A stretch of 64,000 bases of DNA from Paenibacillus stellifer (GTDB taxonomy: Bacteria; Bacillota; Bacilli; Paenibacillales; Paenibacillaceae), in the NCBI RefSeq assembly GCF_000758685.1, contig NZ_CP009286.1:4777501-4841500 (forward strand), given 5' to 3'. The translations under genes and the position numbers were made by a program. The notes beneath the pieces are model-generated. The model ran no database searches. It worked only from the letters and a program-made list of their open reading frames with translations, and was not told the DNA's origin. Shown here in pieces: positions 26,282 to 34,422 of the stretch (the first letter of the stretch is position 1; each line of letters opens with the position of its first letter).

Positions 26282-26809
26282 TCATCGCATTAAAAGTCCG
26301 AATCCGTCAGCCGCTGCCGCGGCGATCACGCCGGCCATGCCCATCACCCGGTGAAGCGGCGTCGTCTGAAGGGTCCGGTAAGGTTTAGGTCCGCTCACAT
26401 CTACCACGGCGGCCAGACTGTAATGCCCGACTGCGGGCAGAAGAAGCCCTACCGACCTCGCGGGATGCAGCGGTTCTCTGGATACAAAATAATACCCGAC
26501 AGCCGCGTGCGGACCCAGGCAGGCATCGATGGCGATAACAAAATGCTCTTCGGGAATCCCGGCGATTCTGAGCGTCAAGTTGTCTGCGTCGCAGGGCGAC
26601 GGAAGCGTTCCGATCACATGCGGGAATCCGTATTCGGCCAGGCGGGTGCCCGTCAAAGGGCCTAGCGCGTCGCCGGTGGACCGGTCCGTGCCGATGCACA
26701 GGAAAGTCACTTCCTCCGGCTTGTGCAGCTGCCCGATTTCCCGAAAAAAGACATGCAGCCCTTCGCCGTCAAGCTTCCTCTTGCCGGTTCCCTGTTCCCT
26801 GATTGCCAT
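26282..26809 (-). CDS. yyaC: YyaC-family sporulation protein (spore protease YyaC, DUF1256)
   Basis: 175 residues. FLCIGTDRSTGDALGPLTGTRL is the family signature, with PSPCDADNL and VIAIDACLG following; it is related to the GPR protease fold of DUF1256. YyaC genes are sporulation-specific in Bacillus. The product is somewhat shorter than the approximately 205 residues of the B. subtilis protein. It precedes the hydrolase in the same direction with an 83-base AT-rich gap. Confidence 0.85.
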   Translation of the reverse strand: MAIREQGTGKRKLDGEGLHVFFREIGQLHKPEEVTFLCIGTDRSTGDALGPLTGTRLAEYGFPHVIGTLPSPCDADNLTLRIAGIPEEHFVIAIDACLGPHAAVGYYFVSREPLHPARSVGLLLPAVGHYSLAAVVDVSGPKPYRTLQTTPLHRVMGMAGVIAAAAADGFGLLMR

Positions 26810-26947
26810 GAACCGCGCGCTCCCCCTTTGCCTTAATTATGATTCTTCATTTTACAATAAAACGATTCCGCAGGGCAAAACCTGTACCAGCCAAGACGAT
26901 CATGGTAAAATACAGGGATTAACGCGCAGAAAGGATGACGCGACGTC

Positions 26948-27169
26948 ATGGATTTGTCTTCTCCGAGCCAGAGCAATCTGGAATATATGATCGAAGGCAT
27001 CAAAACAAAGCTGAAGATGGCCAGCGCGGCCGCCATGCAAGCTTCCTCTTTTTCGCTGAACCGTTACGAGGATATCCACGACATTTATGAGGTTGTGATG
27101 GACAGCGACAGACTCAGCATCGCGCAAGTGGAAGCGCTCGTCTCCGAGCTTGGACAACTGCGGAAATAA
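26948..27169 (+). CDS. DUF1128-family protein (YfkK-like)
   Basis: 73 residues, helical. NLEYMIEGIKTKLKMASAAAM...FSLNRYEDIHDIYEVVMDSDRLS...LVSELGQLRK fits the DUF1128 family throughout its length. Function unknown; it is a small conserved cytoplasmic protein of Bacillales. GAAAGGATGA precedes the ATG. A bidirectional terminator follows. Confidence 0.88.
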   Translation: MDLSSPSQSNLEYMIEGIKTKLKMASAAAMQASSFSLNRYEDIHDIYEVVMDSDRLSIAQVEALVSELGQLRK

Positions 27170-27185
27170 CCGGCGATACAGCAGC

Positions 27186-27237
27186 AGGCCCTTTCCCTCT
27201 GAAATCCGCAGCGCGGACGCTAGAGAGAAAGGGCCTT
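27186..27237. terminator. Bidirectional terminator between DUF1128 and pirin genes
   Basis: Long stem AGGCCCTTTC(C)CTCT / AGAG(A)GAAAGGGCCT around a 21-base loop that itself can pair. Plus strand continues TTTCTGTT. Confidence 0.75.
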
Positions 27238-27241
27238 TCTG

Positions 27242-27961
27242 TTATGGAAGATCGATCAGAATCAGCTCGGCCGGACCGTCGCTGCCGGTTCCTTTCATGC
27301 TTATTTCGCTACATTCCCGAATCCGGGCGGCATCTCCCGCACCTAGCGGAAATTGGCCGTCCCCGCAGGTCAAATCGACATTTCCTGTTATGACAAAAAT
27401 ATGGGTCCGCCTGTCCTCCCGCTGCGGGAAGACCAGAGCTTGTCCGGTGTCAAGCGAAGCAAGGTGGATGGACGCGTTCTCACGAATATGCAGCGCCCCC
27501 TCTTCCTCCTCTCCTGACACGGCCTTCAGCCAGGTGTTCTTCCTGGACTCCGGCGGGAAATACCTGGCATCCCACTTCGGCGGAAGCCCCGTTGCATTCG
27601 GCAGCAGCCATATTTGCAGAAATCGTACATTTTCCGTCTCCGACGGATTTTGCTCCGAATGGCGGATTCCTTGTCCGGCGCTCATGATCTGAACCGAACC
27701 GGCCTGAAGATCCGTCTTATTTCCCAAATCATCTTCATGCCTCAGCGTTCCCGATATCACGTAGGTAATAATCTCAAGGTCATGATGAGGATGACGGTGC
27801 ATCCCTTGAAGAGGCTTCAGCTCATTGTCGTTATGCGCCAGCAGACTGCCGAAATGGGAGTTGCCGGGATCGTCATAGTCGGCGAAGGCGAAGCTGAATT
27901 CACTGTGTATCCACTCTTTATTCGAAGTATGCCTTTCAGCGGAAGTCACAACTTTAATCAT
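27242..27961 (-). CDS. Pirin-family protein
   Basis: 239 residues, a bicupin. The N-terminal cupin metal ligands are visible: MHRHPHHDLEIITYVISGTLRHEDDLG (His-x-His and Glu), and QGIRHSEQNPS. Pirins of this YhaK type bind iron; some have quercetinase activity or act as redox sensors. ATG at 27961 follows AGGAGGT by eight bases; the 12 extra residues upstream are not supported. It stands between a terminator and a hairpin, so it appears monocistronic. Confidence 0.88.
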   Translation of the reverse strand: MIKVVTSAERHTSNKEWIHSEFSFAFADYDDPGNSHFGSLLAHNDNELKPLQGMHRHPHHDLEIITYVISGTLRHEDDLGNKTDLQAGSVQIMSAGQGIRHSEQNPSETENVRFLQIWLLPNATGLPPKWDARYFPPESRKNTWLKAVSGEEEEGALHIRENASIHLASLDTGQALVFPQREDRRTHIFVITGNVDLTCGDGQFPLGAGDAARIRECSEISMKGTGSDGPAELILIDLP

Positions 27962-27989
27962 AATTACGCACCTCCTGAGATGTAAAGAA

Positions 27990-28039
27990 CCCCACAAAGT
28001 GAAGCATTGACTTGAAGCTTGATCAGGTCCTTTGCGGGG
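27990..28039. terminator. Hairpin after the asparaginase gene, upstream of pirin
   Basis: Outer stem CCCC.CAAAG / CTTTG.GGGG with an inner AAGC/GCTT pair, followed on the minus strand by TTCTTT. Probably terminates the asparaginase transcript. Confidence 0.45.
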
Positions 28040-28116
28040 GCCCCGGAAAATTACAAATGGGCGCCTTAACTATGAATTTTTTACCCCTTCGCCGGTAAGG
28101 CTAATCAGCCGCCTCT

Positions 28117-29118
28117 TCAGATTAATTCCAGATGGAACACCGGTTCTGCCCGGCCTACGGTCATCTTTTCATCATTCAGGATTTCCTGGGGAAAAGCATC
28201 CTCCAGCTTCTTCAGCGTCAGCCGGTTGCGGTAGCCGATCTGCTGAAGAATCGTCCGGACAATCAGCCCCCACTCTTCTTCCGAGCCATCCAGGACTTTG
28301 AAGGCGAAGCCCAGACGTTCCTCCCGCAGACCGAAGCAGTAGACTCCCTTGAAGCCGCCTTTGGCAATAATATTGCTGTCCTCCAGCAGCAGGGAGTCCA
28401 GACGTCCATGTCCCGCAACCATTTCCGGATGGGCGTGCATGGCGGACGTAATGGCTTTTACTGCTTCTCTTGTCGCCGGATCTTCAACCAGCTCCGGACA
28501 GGACAGCTTCAAGTAAGCATGTGCAAGTCCGGTCAGGGGCAGCGCAAATACCGGCAGGCCGCAGCCGTCCGTCCCCAGCTTGATCTCCTTCTCGGTGAGT
28601 CCGGCCATATAAGCGACCGCCTGTAGCACTTCCCGCTGAACCGGGTGCTCCGGATGCTCATATCCCTCCAGCGGATAACCCTTGGATTTCGCGTATGACA
28701 GCATGCCCATATGCTTGCCGGAGCAGTTATGATAGCCTTTGCGCTTATCCGCTTCGCGGATCGCCTTCTCATGGCTGCTCTCGTCCAGCGGGTAACTGGC
28801 CGCGCAGATCATACAGCTCTCTTCGATTCCCGTCTTGGCTTCCATGCTCTCGAGCGTGCGCAGATGATAGTCCTCCCCGCGGTGCGATGATGTCATGAGC
28901 GCGATTTCAGCCTCGGTGAAGCCGAACTTGCCCGCAATTCCGCCGCGAATGCCGGGAATCGCCTGCAGCGGCTTCGCAGACGAACGAGTGAATGCGACAA
29001 AGCCGGGATCGCCTGCGTAGCCTTTCAGCACGCCGTTCTCGCCCACCATCGCAATATGTCCGCTGTGGGCGCATTCCATAAGCCCTGCCCGGAACTCTTT
29101 TACCAAAATCGTCTCCAT
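28117..29118 (-). CDS. L-asparaginase II-like protein (PF06089 type)
   Basis: 333 residues. FTRSSAKPLQAIPGIRGG, ALMTSSHRGEDYHL, YHNCSGKHMGMLSYAKSKG and LGTDGCGLPVFALPL are signatures of the asparaginase_II family related to the thermolabile Rhizobium etli enzyme, which is unrelated to E. coli AnsA/AnsB. It would hydrolyse asparagine to aspartate and ammonia. No signal peptide. AAGGAGAG precedes the ATG. Confidence 0.88.
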   Translation of the reverse strand: METILVKEFRAGLMECAHSGHIAMVGENGVLKGYAGDPGFVAFTRSSAKPLQAIPGIRGGIAGKFGFTEAEIALMTSSHRGEDYHLRTLESMEAKTGIEESCMICAASYPLDESSHEKAIREADKRKGYHNCSGKHMGMLSYAKSKGYPLEGYEHPEHPVQREVLQAVAYMAGLTEKEIKLGTDGCGLPVFALPLTGLAHAYLKLSCPELVEDPATREAVKAITSAMHAHPEMVAGHGRLDSLLLEDSNIIAKGGFKGVYCFGLREERLGFAFKVLDGSEEEWGLIVRTILQQIGYRNRLTLKKLEDAFPQEILNDEKMTVGRAEPVFHLELI

Positions 29119-29408
29119 TAATAGTTCTCTCCTTACATGATCTGTAATCTATATCTCGATGCTTTGTGCTTATTCATATACGCCGGATGCTCGGTCAACG
29201 ATTCCGGAACTATATAATCTAGCCCGCAACCCCCTCCTTTTGTAAAGCTGTAAAAACGGCGTTTCCTTGAGGCTTTTCGAGCTTTATCCTGATATTCCTC
29301 CCCTATTCTCCTTCGATCTCTTCCGGGCATTTCCGTTGTTTCAGTCGATACCCCGCAGTTTATATACGAAGTAAGATGAACTCACCGCCACTATCGATTC
29401 ATCTTTCA
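29119..29408. other. 290-bp gap upstream of the asparaginase gene
   Basis: Minus-strand promoter and leader region of the asparaginase gene; contains AAAAGGAGGGGG at about 29238, a ribosome-site-like sequence followed only by very short frames, and at its far end a 16-bp direct repeat. No gene is supported. Confidence 0.5.
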
Positions 29409-29424
29409 CTATCGATTCATCTTT
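29391..29424. repeat. 16-bp direct repeat with 2-bp spacing
   Basis: CTATCGATTCATCTTT occurs at 29391-29406 and 29409-29424. The minus-strand stop codon of the hypothetical frame 29409-29738 lies in it. Confidence 0.85.
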
Positions 29425-29738
29425 AATGAAGAAGGCGGACTGATCCGGGGAATCATCGTCAGCACCAGGACGGCGATCATCATCGGATTGAATGGTAATG
29501 CAAGAGATGAAGGCGGTATGCCCCGGCGGAATTTATCGGTTCGATGACAGCCGGTTGTGTCGGCGCTTGGCTGAGCGCTTGTCTGTTCGATCACCGTTTC
29601 TATGGCATCTGTTGTGCCAGCGCTTGGCTGAGCGCCCGTCTGTTCGGCAGCTTCGGCACCGTTATCGGCAGCTTTGGCCCTGTTATTGGCAGCAAACTCG
29701 CCATCTTTTTCGGTCATACTGGCTACCGCACTGTTCAT
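29409..29738 (-). CDS. Hypothetical small membrane protein with two 19-residue repeats (doubtful)
   Basis: 109 residues from ATG at 29738. Two in-frame 19-residue units (starting EQTGAQPSAGTT and EQTSAQPSADTT) correspond to a 57-bp spaced DNA duplication, and a hydrophobic stretch near the end (MMIAVLVLTMIP) could be a membrane anchor. The ribosome site is poor (AGGCAG). The frame extends upstream antisense to ytxH, where it is certainly not coding. It may be real or a shadow; I do not recognise a family. Confidence 0.3.
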   Translation of the reverse strand: MNSAVASMTEKDGEFAANNRAKAADNGAEAAEQTGAQPSAGTTDAIETVIEQTSAQPSADTTGCHRTDKFRRGIPPSSLALPFNPMMIAVLVLTMIPRISPPSSLKMNR

Positions 29739-29835
29739 ATTTCTGCCTGGTTTGATCTCCAGACTTCTGCGGCGCGCCGCCTGGAAATCAGGAGCTGCCT
29801 GTAACTCTCTATATTCCAATAAGGAGTGATAAGTG

Positions 29836-30357
29836 ATGAATAAATCAGAAACAGAACAACCCGTAAAAACCGGTGGAACTTTAGCAAAAGGCATGCTTAT
29901 CGGCGGCCTGATCGGCGCTGCGGCAGCCCTTCTCTTCGCACCAAAGCCGGGGCGCGAAGTGCGCAGCGATCTGGCCGGTAAGCTGGGCACGGCCACCGAC
30001 AAGACTAAGGAATACGCCGGCATTGTGACAGACAAGACGAAATCTGTCGCCTCTGCCGTCGGAACCAAGACTTCCGATCTCGCCAGCACCGTTGCCGCCA
30101 AGGCATCCGATCTGGCCGGCACCGTGTCAACCAAAGCCTCTGATCTGATATCCACGGTCAACGACAGCAAGAAGCAGATTGCCGCGACACTCGCGGAGAC
30201 CGGCAAGGATGTAGCCGACACAGTAAGTACAACGTCCGCCATCGTGGCCGATCAGGTCAAAGGTGCATCGGAGGAAGTTTCTTCAGAAGCGAAGGATGCG
30301 TCCGAAGAAGTGGCCGACACAGCCAAGGATGCGTCTGACGCTATCCGTTCTTCCTAA
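29836..30357 (+). CDS. ytxH: YtxH-family general stress protein
   Basis: 173 residues. The YtxH signature is at the N-terminus: a glycine-rich transmembrane helix and basic exit (LAKGMLIGGLIGAAAALLFAPKPGREVRSDL). The rest is a long amphipathic helix of Lys/Thr/Ala/Asp repeats (TKTSDLASTVAAKASDLAGT), apolipoprotein- or LEA-like. B. subtilis YtxH is SigB-controlled, and the sigB locus lies 700 bases away, but I could not find a good SigB site upstream. AAGGAG lies nine bases before ATG 29836. Confidence 0.8.
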   Translation: MNKSETEQPVKTGGTLAKGMLIGGLIGAAAALLFAPKPGREVRSDLAGKLGTATDKTKEYAGIVTDKTKSVASAVGTKTSDLASTVAAKASDLAGTVSTKASDLISTVNDSKKQIAATLAETGKDVADTVSTTSAIVADQVKGASEEVSSEAKDASEEVADTAKDASDAIRSS

Positions 30358-30482
30358 TACTTCAACCTGCTGAGCGTTGCCGTTACTTCACGCAGCTTCA
30401 CGCAGCCGTTACGCTTAGCGGTCTCGGATATTCCTAAGCGTCCACCAAATGCGGGTGAATCAGCTTGATTCTGCTCTTCAGC

Positions 30483-30511
30483 CAACAGCCAGCTGACCCA
30501 GCTGGCTGTTG
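30483..30511. terminator. Perfect 13-bp hairpin between ytxH and the DUF5665 gene
   Basis: CAACAGCCAGCTG / CAGCTGGCTGTTG with a 3-base loop and no T-run. It may be a weak terminator, an mRNA end stabiliser or a regulatory palindrome 72 bases before the DUF5665 start. Confidence 0.55.
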
Positions 30512-30582
30512 CCATGTCCTGGCGACCACGGGAACCTCTCAATCCAATAGCCGGCCTGGCTTAAGAAAGGAAGGAACACGTC

Positions 30583-30921
30583 ATGGAAACTAAAGCCCAA
30601 ACTCAAAGAACGAAAACTTACGAAGTGGATGACCATCCGTTTGAGCTCCGCCATGAAGTGAAGCGGCTGAATGCACGGCTGGATCAAATCGCCGATTCGC
30701 TGGAGCGCTCCGAATTCAAGGACATTCTGGAGAATTATACCGATCCCAAGAAACGGATCATCTCCAATCTGATGGCCGGCATCTCCCGCGGTCTTGGCCT
30801 GTCGCTCGGGACCTTCGTCATTCTCGGCTTGCTCGGCTACGTAATCAGCCTCTTCGTGAATGTGCCGGTCATCGGCGAATATTTGGCCGAGATCAAGAAG
30901 TATATAGACGCCAACAGCTGA
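30583..30921 (+). CDS. DUF5665-domain membrane protein
   Basis: 112 residues. A soluble helical part (RLDQIADSLERSEFKDILENYTDPKKRI) precedes one transmembrane segment (LGLSLGTFVILGLLGYVISLFV) and a short amphipathic tail. This is the DUF5665 pattern; function unknown. GGAAGG precedes the ATG. It lies between ytxH and a bidirectional terminator shared with the sigB operon. Confidence 0.8.
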   Translation: METKAQTQRTKTYEVDDHPFELRHEVKRLNARLDQIADSLERSEFKDILENYTDPKKRIISNLMAGISRGLGLSLGTFVILGLLGYVISLFVNVPVIGEYLAEIKKYIDANS

Positions 30922-30986
30922 TGCCCTGGCGCCGGGCCGTCTCCCGCCTCCAGCCGTTAACGGCTCTCTTGCACCCTTACTGAAAG

Positions 30987-31025
30987 GAAGGGCCGGCCGC
31001 CTCATGAGAGGCAGCCGGCCCTTCT
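30987..31025. terminator. Bidirectional terminator between DUF5665 and sigB
   Basis: Stem of about 16 bp with mismatches (AAGGGCCGGC.GCCTC / GAGGC.GCCGGCCCTT) and TTCT / CTTTC flanks. It lies 27 bases after the sigB stop. Confidence 0.75.
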
Positions 31026-31051
31026 ATATGGAAACACACTTCTTGTCCCAT

Positions 31052-31822
31052 TCAATACGATGAATTGGACATGATCTGCTTTAATTTCTCGGTTGCGCGT
31101 TTCTGAATACGCGATACGCTCATCTGCGACACGCCAAGCTTCTGGGCAATGGCCCGCTGCGACTGCCCTTCCTGAAAGGCCAGCAGCAGTACCTTCTGCT
31201 CCTGTTCCTTCAGTTGGCCAAGCGCCTGCTGAAGATCCATCCGACGTTCAACGGTGTCATAGTCGTTCGCATCCGAGCTGATCAGCTCGCCAAGCGTAGC
31301 TCCCGTCTCCTCCTGAGAGAGCGGTGAATCCAGCGATACATAATGGTAGCATTCCCGGCCTGCCAGCACCTCGACCGTTTCTTCCACCGACAGATCCAGA
31401 TAGCTGGCGATCTCGGACACATCCGGAGAGCGTTCCAATCTGACTGTCAGTTCGTCGATAGCCTGCTGAACCAAAGCGCCTTTTTCCTTAATACGTCTGG
31501 GAACCTGTATGTACCAGGATTTATCGCGGAGGAAATTCTTCATATGCCCAATCATGCTCTTCATGGCATAAGGTTCAAAAGGGATACCCAGGCTGATGTC
31601 ATACTGCTGAAGCAGACGGATCAGCGCCATTTGTCCGACCTGATACAGATCCTCGTACAAATCGGGGCGGTTGCGGGCGATTTTACCGGCGGCCATCTTG
31701 ACCATCGGCTCGTATTTGTGAATGAGTACAGTTGCAATATCGTTGTCTTTCGTTTGCTGGTATTCCCAAATGAGAGAGACGGATTCGTCCATGGACTCTG
31801 GGGGAGTCACTCTTTCATTCAT
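31052..31822 (-). CDS. sigB: General stress sigma factor SigB
   Basis: 256 residues, a group 3 sigma-70 factor of the SigB/SigF type. Region 2 includes DLYEDLYQVGQMALIRLLQQYD, the intervening SWYIQVPRRIKE is typical of SigB, and region 4 ends AIAQKLGVSQMSVSRIQKRATEKL. It directs RNA polymerase to GTTTAA-N14-GGGTAA type promoters of stress genes. Its ATG overlaps the rsbW stop in ATGA. The neighbours rsbV and rsbW and the REC-PP2C phosphatase distinguish it from the sporulation factor SigF. Confidence 0.92.
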   Translation of the reverse strand: MNERVTPPESMDESVSLIWEYQQTKDNDIATVLIHKYEPMVKMAAGKIARNRPDLYEDLYQVGQMALIRLLQQYDISLGIPFEPYAMKSMIGHMKNFLRDKSWYIQVPRRIKEKGALVQQAIDELTVRLERSPDVSEIASYLDLSVEETVEVLAGRECYHYVSLDSPLSQEETGATLGELISSDANDYDTVERRMDLQQALGQLKEQEQKVLLLAFQEGQSQRAIAQKLGVSQMSVSRIQKRATEKLKQIMSNSSY

Positions 31823-32271
31823 ACTCTCTCCTCGCTGAGATAGAGCTTCTTGGTCAGGGTCACAGTCGTCCCCTTTCCAAATTCGCTTACGACATTCACT
31901 TCATCCATCAGCGCCTGCATCAGATAGAAACCAAGGCCGCCAACTTGAACATCGCCAAGCTCTTTGTCATGCAGGGTAATTCGTTCGGCGGACGCATCAG
32001 CCTTGTCAAAGCTCTCCCCCTCGTCTTTGACCGTAATGGACAGAGCGTCCGCGCTTACTTCAAAGATGACATCGACAATTCCGTCTTGCTGCCCGTAGGC
32101 GTACAGTACGGAGTTGTTACAAGCTTCGGAGACGGCTACCTTCATATCTTCAATATCCTCATAAGAAAAGCCCATCTTCGAGGCGATTCCATACAAGTTC
32201 AGCCTTACAATATCGACATAATCCGCGCTAGCCGGCAGTTGGAGCATCACTTTTTGCACATCGTCACTCAT
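31819..32271 (-). CDS. rsbW: Anti-sigma-B factor and serine kinase RsbW
   Basis: 150 residues, a GHKL ATPase. N-box VSEACNNSVLYAYG, the DEGESFD G1 region and the G2 region VGGLGFYLMQALMDEV match RsbW. It sequesters SigB and phosphorylates RsbV; which partner it binds depends on ATP level and RsbV phosphorylation. Second gene of rsbV-rsbW-sigB; 17 bases after rsbV. Confidence 0.94.
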   Translation of the reverse strand: MSDDVQKVMLQLPASADYVDIVRLNLYGIASKMGFSYEDIEDMKVAVSEACNNSVLYAYGQQDGIVDVIFEVSADALSITVKDEGESFDKADASAERITLHDKELGDVQVGGLGFYLMQALMDEVNVVSEFGKGTTVTLTKKLYLSEERV

Positions 32272-32288
32272 TCTTTGTTCGATCCTTT

Positions 32289-32627
32289 CTAGTGGGAGTT
32301 CTCTTGGGAGGTGAAGAACTTCGCAATTCCAGTCATGTCAAACAGCTTCTGTATTTGCGGCGGAACTTCCTCCACGGTGAATTTGACATCCATGCCGTGT
32401 CTAGCTTTGAGGATCGATAGAAGAATTCCGATTCCTGTGCTGTCGATATATTTCAGTTGCTTCATGTTAATGACCAGATCAAGCGAAGTGTCTCCAACCA
32501 GCGGTTCCAATACAAGTCTGAATTCCGGGGCTACGGACAGATCCAGCTCGCCGGTTAAGTAGACTGTACATACATTGCTCTCGGTTGTGATCGTTGTCTG
32601 AAACTTGTCACTCTTATGTGTATTCAT
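32289..32627 (-). CDS. rsbV: Anti-anti-sigma factor RsbV
   Basis: 112 residues, STAS domain. The phosphorylatable serine is in YIDSTGIGILLS. Unphosphorylated RsbV binds RsbW and frees SigB. ATG at 32627 follows AGGAGAG; the 32 extra residues of the longer frame read through the SigB-type promoter and are rejected. A strong SigB-type promoter lies 37-62 bases upstream, which gives positive feedback. Confidence 0.94.
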   Translation of the reverse strand: MNTHKSDKFQTTITTESNVCTVYLTGELDLSVAPEFRLVLEPLVGDTSLDLVINMKQLKYIDSTGIGILLSILKARHGMDVKFTVEEVPPQIQKLFDMTGIAKFFTSQENSH

Positions 32628-32663
32628 AGACAATCTCTCCTGATTAAGTGTTTTCTTTACCAA

Positions 32664-32689
32664 TAACCCTAAAGCCATGTCCTTGAAAC
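32664..32689 (-). promoter_or_regulatory. SigB-type promoter of rsbVW-sigB
   Basis: On the minus strand GTTTCA (32684-32689), 14 bases, GGGTTA (32664-32669). The SigB consensus is GTTTAA, 12-15 bases, GGGWAW. The same two hexamers with the same spacing recur at 40867-40892. Confidence 0.8.
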
Positions 32690-32735
32690 AAAAAAAATAG
32701 GGATTTAAGCTCTGGAAATACATATGCTTCCACTA

Positions 32736-34406
32736 TTAGGCAGGGTTCACCTCTGAATTCCGTTCCTGAATTAATCCCTCTTCGCCGAAATAGCGCGACA
32801 GCATCTTCTGGATGCTGCCCAGCTTCAGCGGCTTGCTGATATAATTGTCCATCCCTGCGGCCAGGCACCGCGCCTGAATTCCGTCCATAACATTGGCTGT
32901 CATAGCGATAATGACGGGAGAACCGGAATCGCGCTTCATGGAGCTTCGTATTTTACGGGCTGCTTCCAGACCGTCCATGACCGGCATATGTAGATCCATG
33001 AATATCATATCATATGGACGAGACAAAGCCAGACTTGCGGCCTGGCTGCCATCCTCTGCCACTTCGGCCGTGAAGCCCAGTTTGCCCAGCATATTGACCA
33101 TCAGCTTCTGATTGATGGGATGATCGTCGACGACCAGCACGCGCCGTCTGTGTTCCTTGCGGAACGGGAAGACCTTCTCCTTCTCGGGATGGCCGCCTCC
33201 ATCCGGATCGTTCTCGGGCAATTCGGCATTGATCGTGAAGACGAATACGGCGCCCTTGTCTTCCGTGGATTCTACCCGGATATCCCCGCCCATCATTTGA
33301 ACCAGCGACTTGCAGATGGCAAGTCCCAGCCCCGTGCCGCCATACTTCCGGGTCATCGAGGAATCCAGCTGGGAGAACGGCTGGAACAGACGGTCGCGCT
33401 TCTCCGGTGAAATACCGATCCCGGTATCCTTGACCGTGAACTCGAGCACCAGTCCGTTATCCTTTCGCTCCTTGCTTGAGACGACCAGATAGACACCGCC
33501 CTGATGGGTGAACTTCACCGCGTTGGACACCAGATTGAGAAGCACCTGGCGCAGGCGCGCCATGTCCCCATAGATCAGAGCCGGCAGACTCTGGTCAATG
33601 AAATATGCAAGCTCCAGATTCTTCTTGCCGGCCTCCGCCGAGAACAGGCTGAAGACCTCCTGGACACAGCTTCTCAGTTCGAACAGTCCGTACTCCATTT
33701 CCATCTTGCCGGATTCCATCTTGGTGAAATCCAGAATATCATTGATGACCGTAACGAGCGTATCGGCGCTCTTGCGGATTATCTCCGTATATTCCTTCTG
33801 TTCCCCCGACAGCGGCGTCTCCATCAGCAGGTCGATCATGCCGACAACGCCGTTCATCGGCGTGCGGATTTCATGGCTCATCATGGCCAGGAATTCCGTC
33901 TTCGCCTTCGCCGCGCTTTCGGCCGCCTCCTTCGCCTTGACCAATTCCTTGTTGATCCGCTCCAGCTCCTGCGTCTTCTGCTGCAGCAGCATGGATTGCG
34001 TCTGGTGCTTCTTCGTCGTCAGGAACATGTCCACGAAGCCTGCAATCTTCGATTTGAGAATTTGCGGGATGAACGGCTTGACCATATAATCAATTGCCCC
34101 GGCGGAGTAGCCGGCGAATAAATGCTCCGCTTCCTTGCTTGTGGCCGAGATGAAAATGATCGGGATATCCTTCGTCTTGTCCCTCGCTTTAATCAGTTTG
34201 GCGGTTTCAATCCCGTCCATTCCCGGCATCTGCACATCAAGCACGATGACGGCAAAGTCATGCCTCAGCAGACATTTCAACGCCTCTTCGCCGGAGTTGG
34301 CCTTAACCAGCTTATATTGCGGGCTTTCAAGCACCGCCTCAAGCGCCAGCAAGTTTTCCGGTCGGTCGTCTACCAGCAGAATGTGAATCGGTTCTTGAAC
34401 CCCCAT
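32736..34406 (-). CDS. Soluble REC-histidine kinase-REC hybrid protein
   Basis: 556 residues, no transmembrane segment. N-terminal receiver ([18 protein letters not shown], phospho-Asp in [13 protein letters not shown]), coiled coil at about 130-170, HisKA with phospho-His in [18 protein letters not shown], HATPase_c ([41 protein letters not shown]) and a C-terminal receiver ([31 protein letters not shown]). All key residues are intact. It lies 16 bases after the CheR-type gene, in the same operon, and upstream of rsbV. It is an extra component compared with the B. cereus RsbK/RsbY arrangement and may form a second input or a phosphorelay. Ligand unknown. Confidence 0.88.
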   Translation of the reverse strand: MGVQEPIHILLVDDRPENLLALEAVLESPQYKLVKANSGEEALKCLLRHDFAVIVLDVQMPGMDGIETAKLIKARDKTKDIPIIFISATSKEAEHLFAGYSAGAIDYMVKPFIPQILKSKIAGFVDMFLTTKKHQTQSMLLQQKTQELERINKELVKAKEAAESAAKAKTEFLAMMSHEIRTPMNGVVGMIDLLMETPLSGEQKEYTEIIRKSADTLVTVINDILDFTKMESGKMEMEYGLFELRSCVQEVFSLFSAEAGKKNLELAYFIDQSLPALIYGDMARLRQVLLNLVSNAVKFTHQGGVYLVVSSKERKDNGLVLEFTVKDTGIGISPEKRDRLFQPFSQLDSSMTRKYGGTGLGLAICKSLVQMMGGDIRVESTEDKGAVFVFTINAELPENDPDGGGHPEKEKVFPFRKEHRRRVLVVDDHPINQKLMVNMLGKLGFTAEVAEDGSQAASLALSRPYDMIFMDLHMPVMDGLEAARKIRSSMKRDSGSPVIIAMTANVMDGIQARCLAAGMDNYISKPLKLGSIQKMLSRYFGEEGLIQERNSEVNPA

Positions 34407-34422
34407 AAGCCCCTCCTAAACC

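Noticed and set aside
29133..29330. 65-residue minus-strand open frame after AAAAGGAGGGGG
   Set aside because: The ribosome-like site is not followed by an in-frame start at proper distance; sequence looks like a leader.
29755..29830. SigB promoter before ytxH
   Set aside because: GTTTGA at about 29755 has no GGG-type -10 at 12-15 bases.
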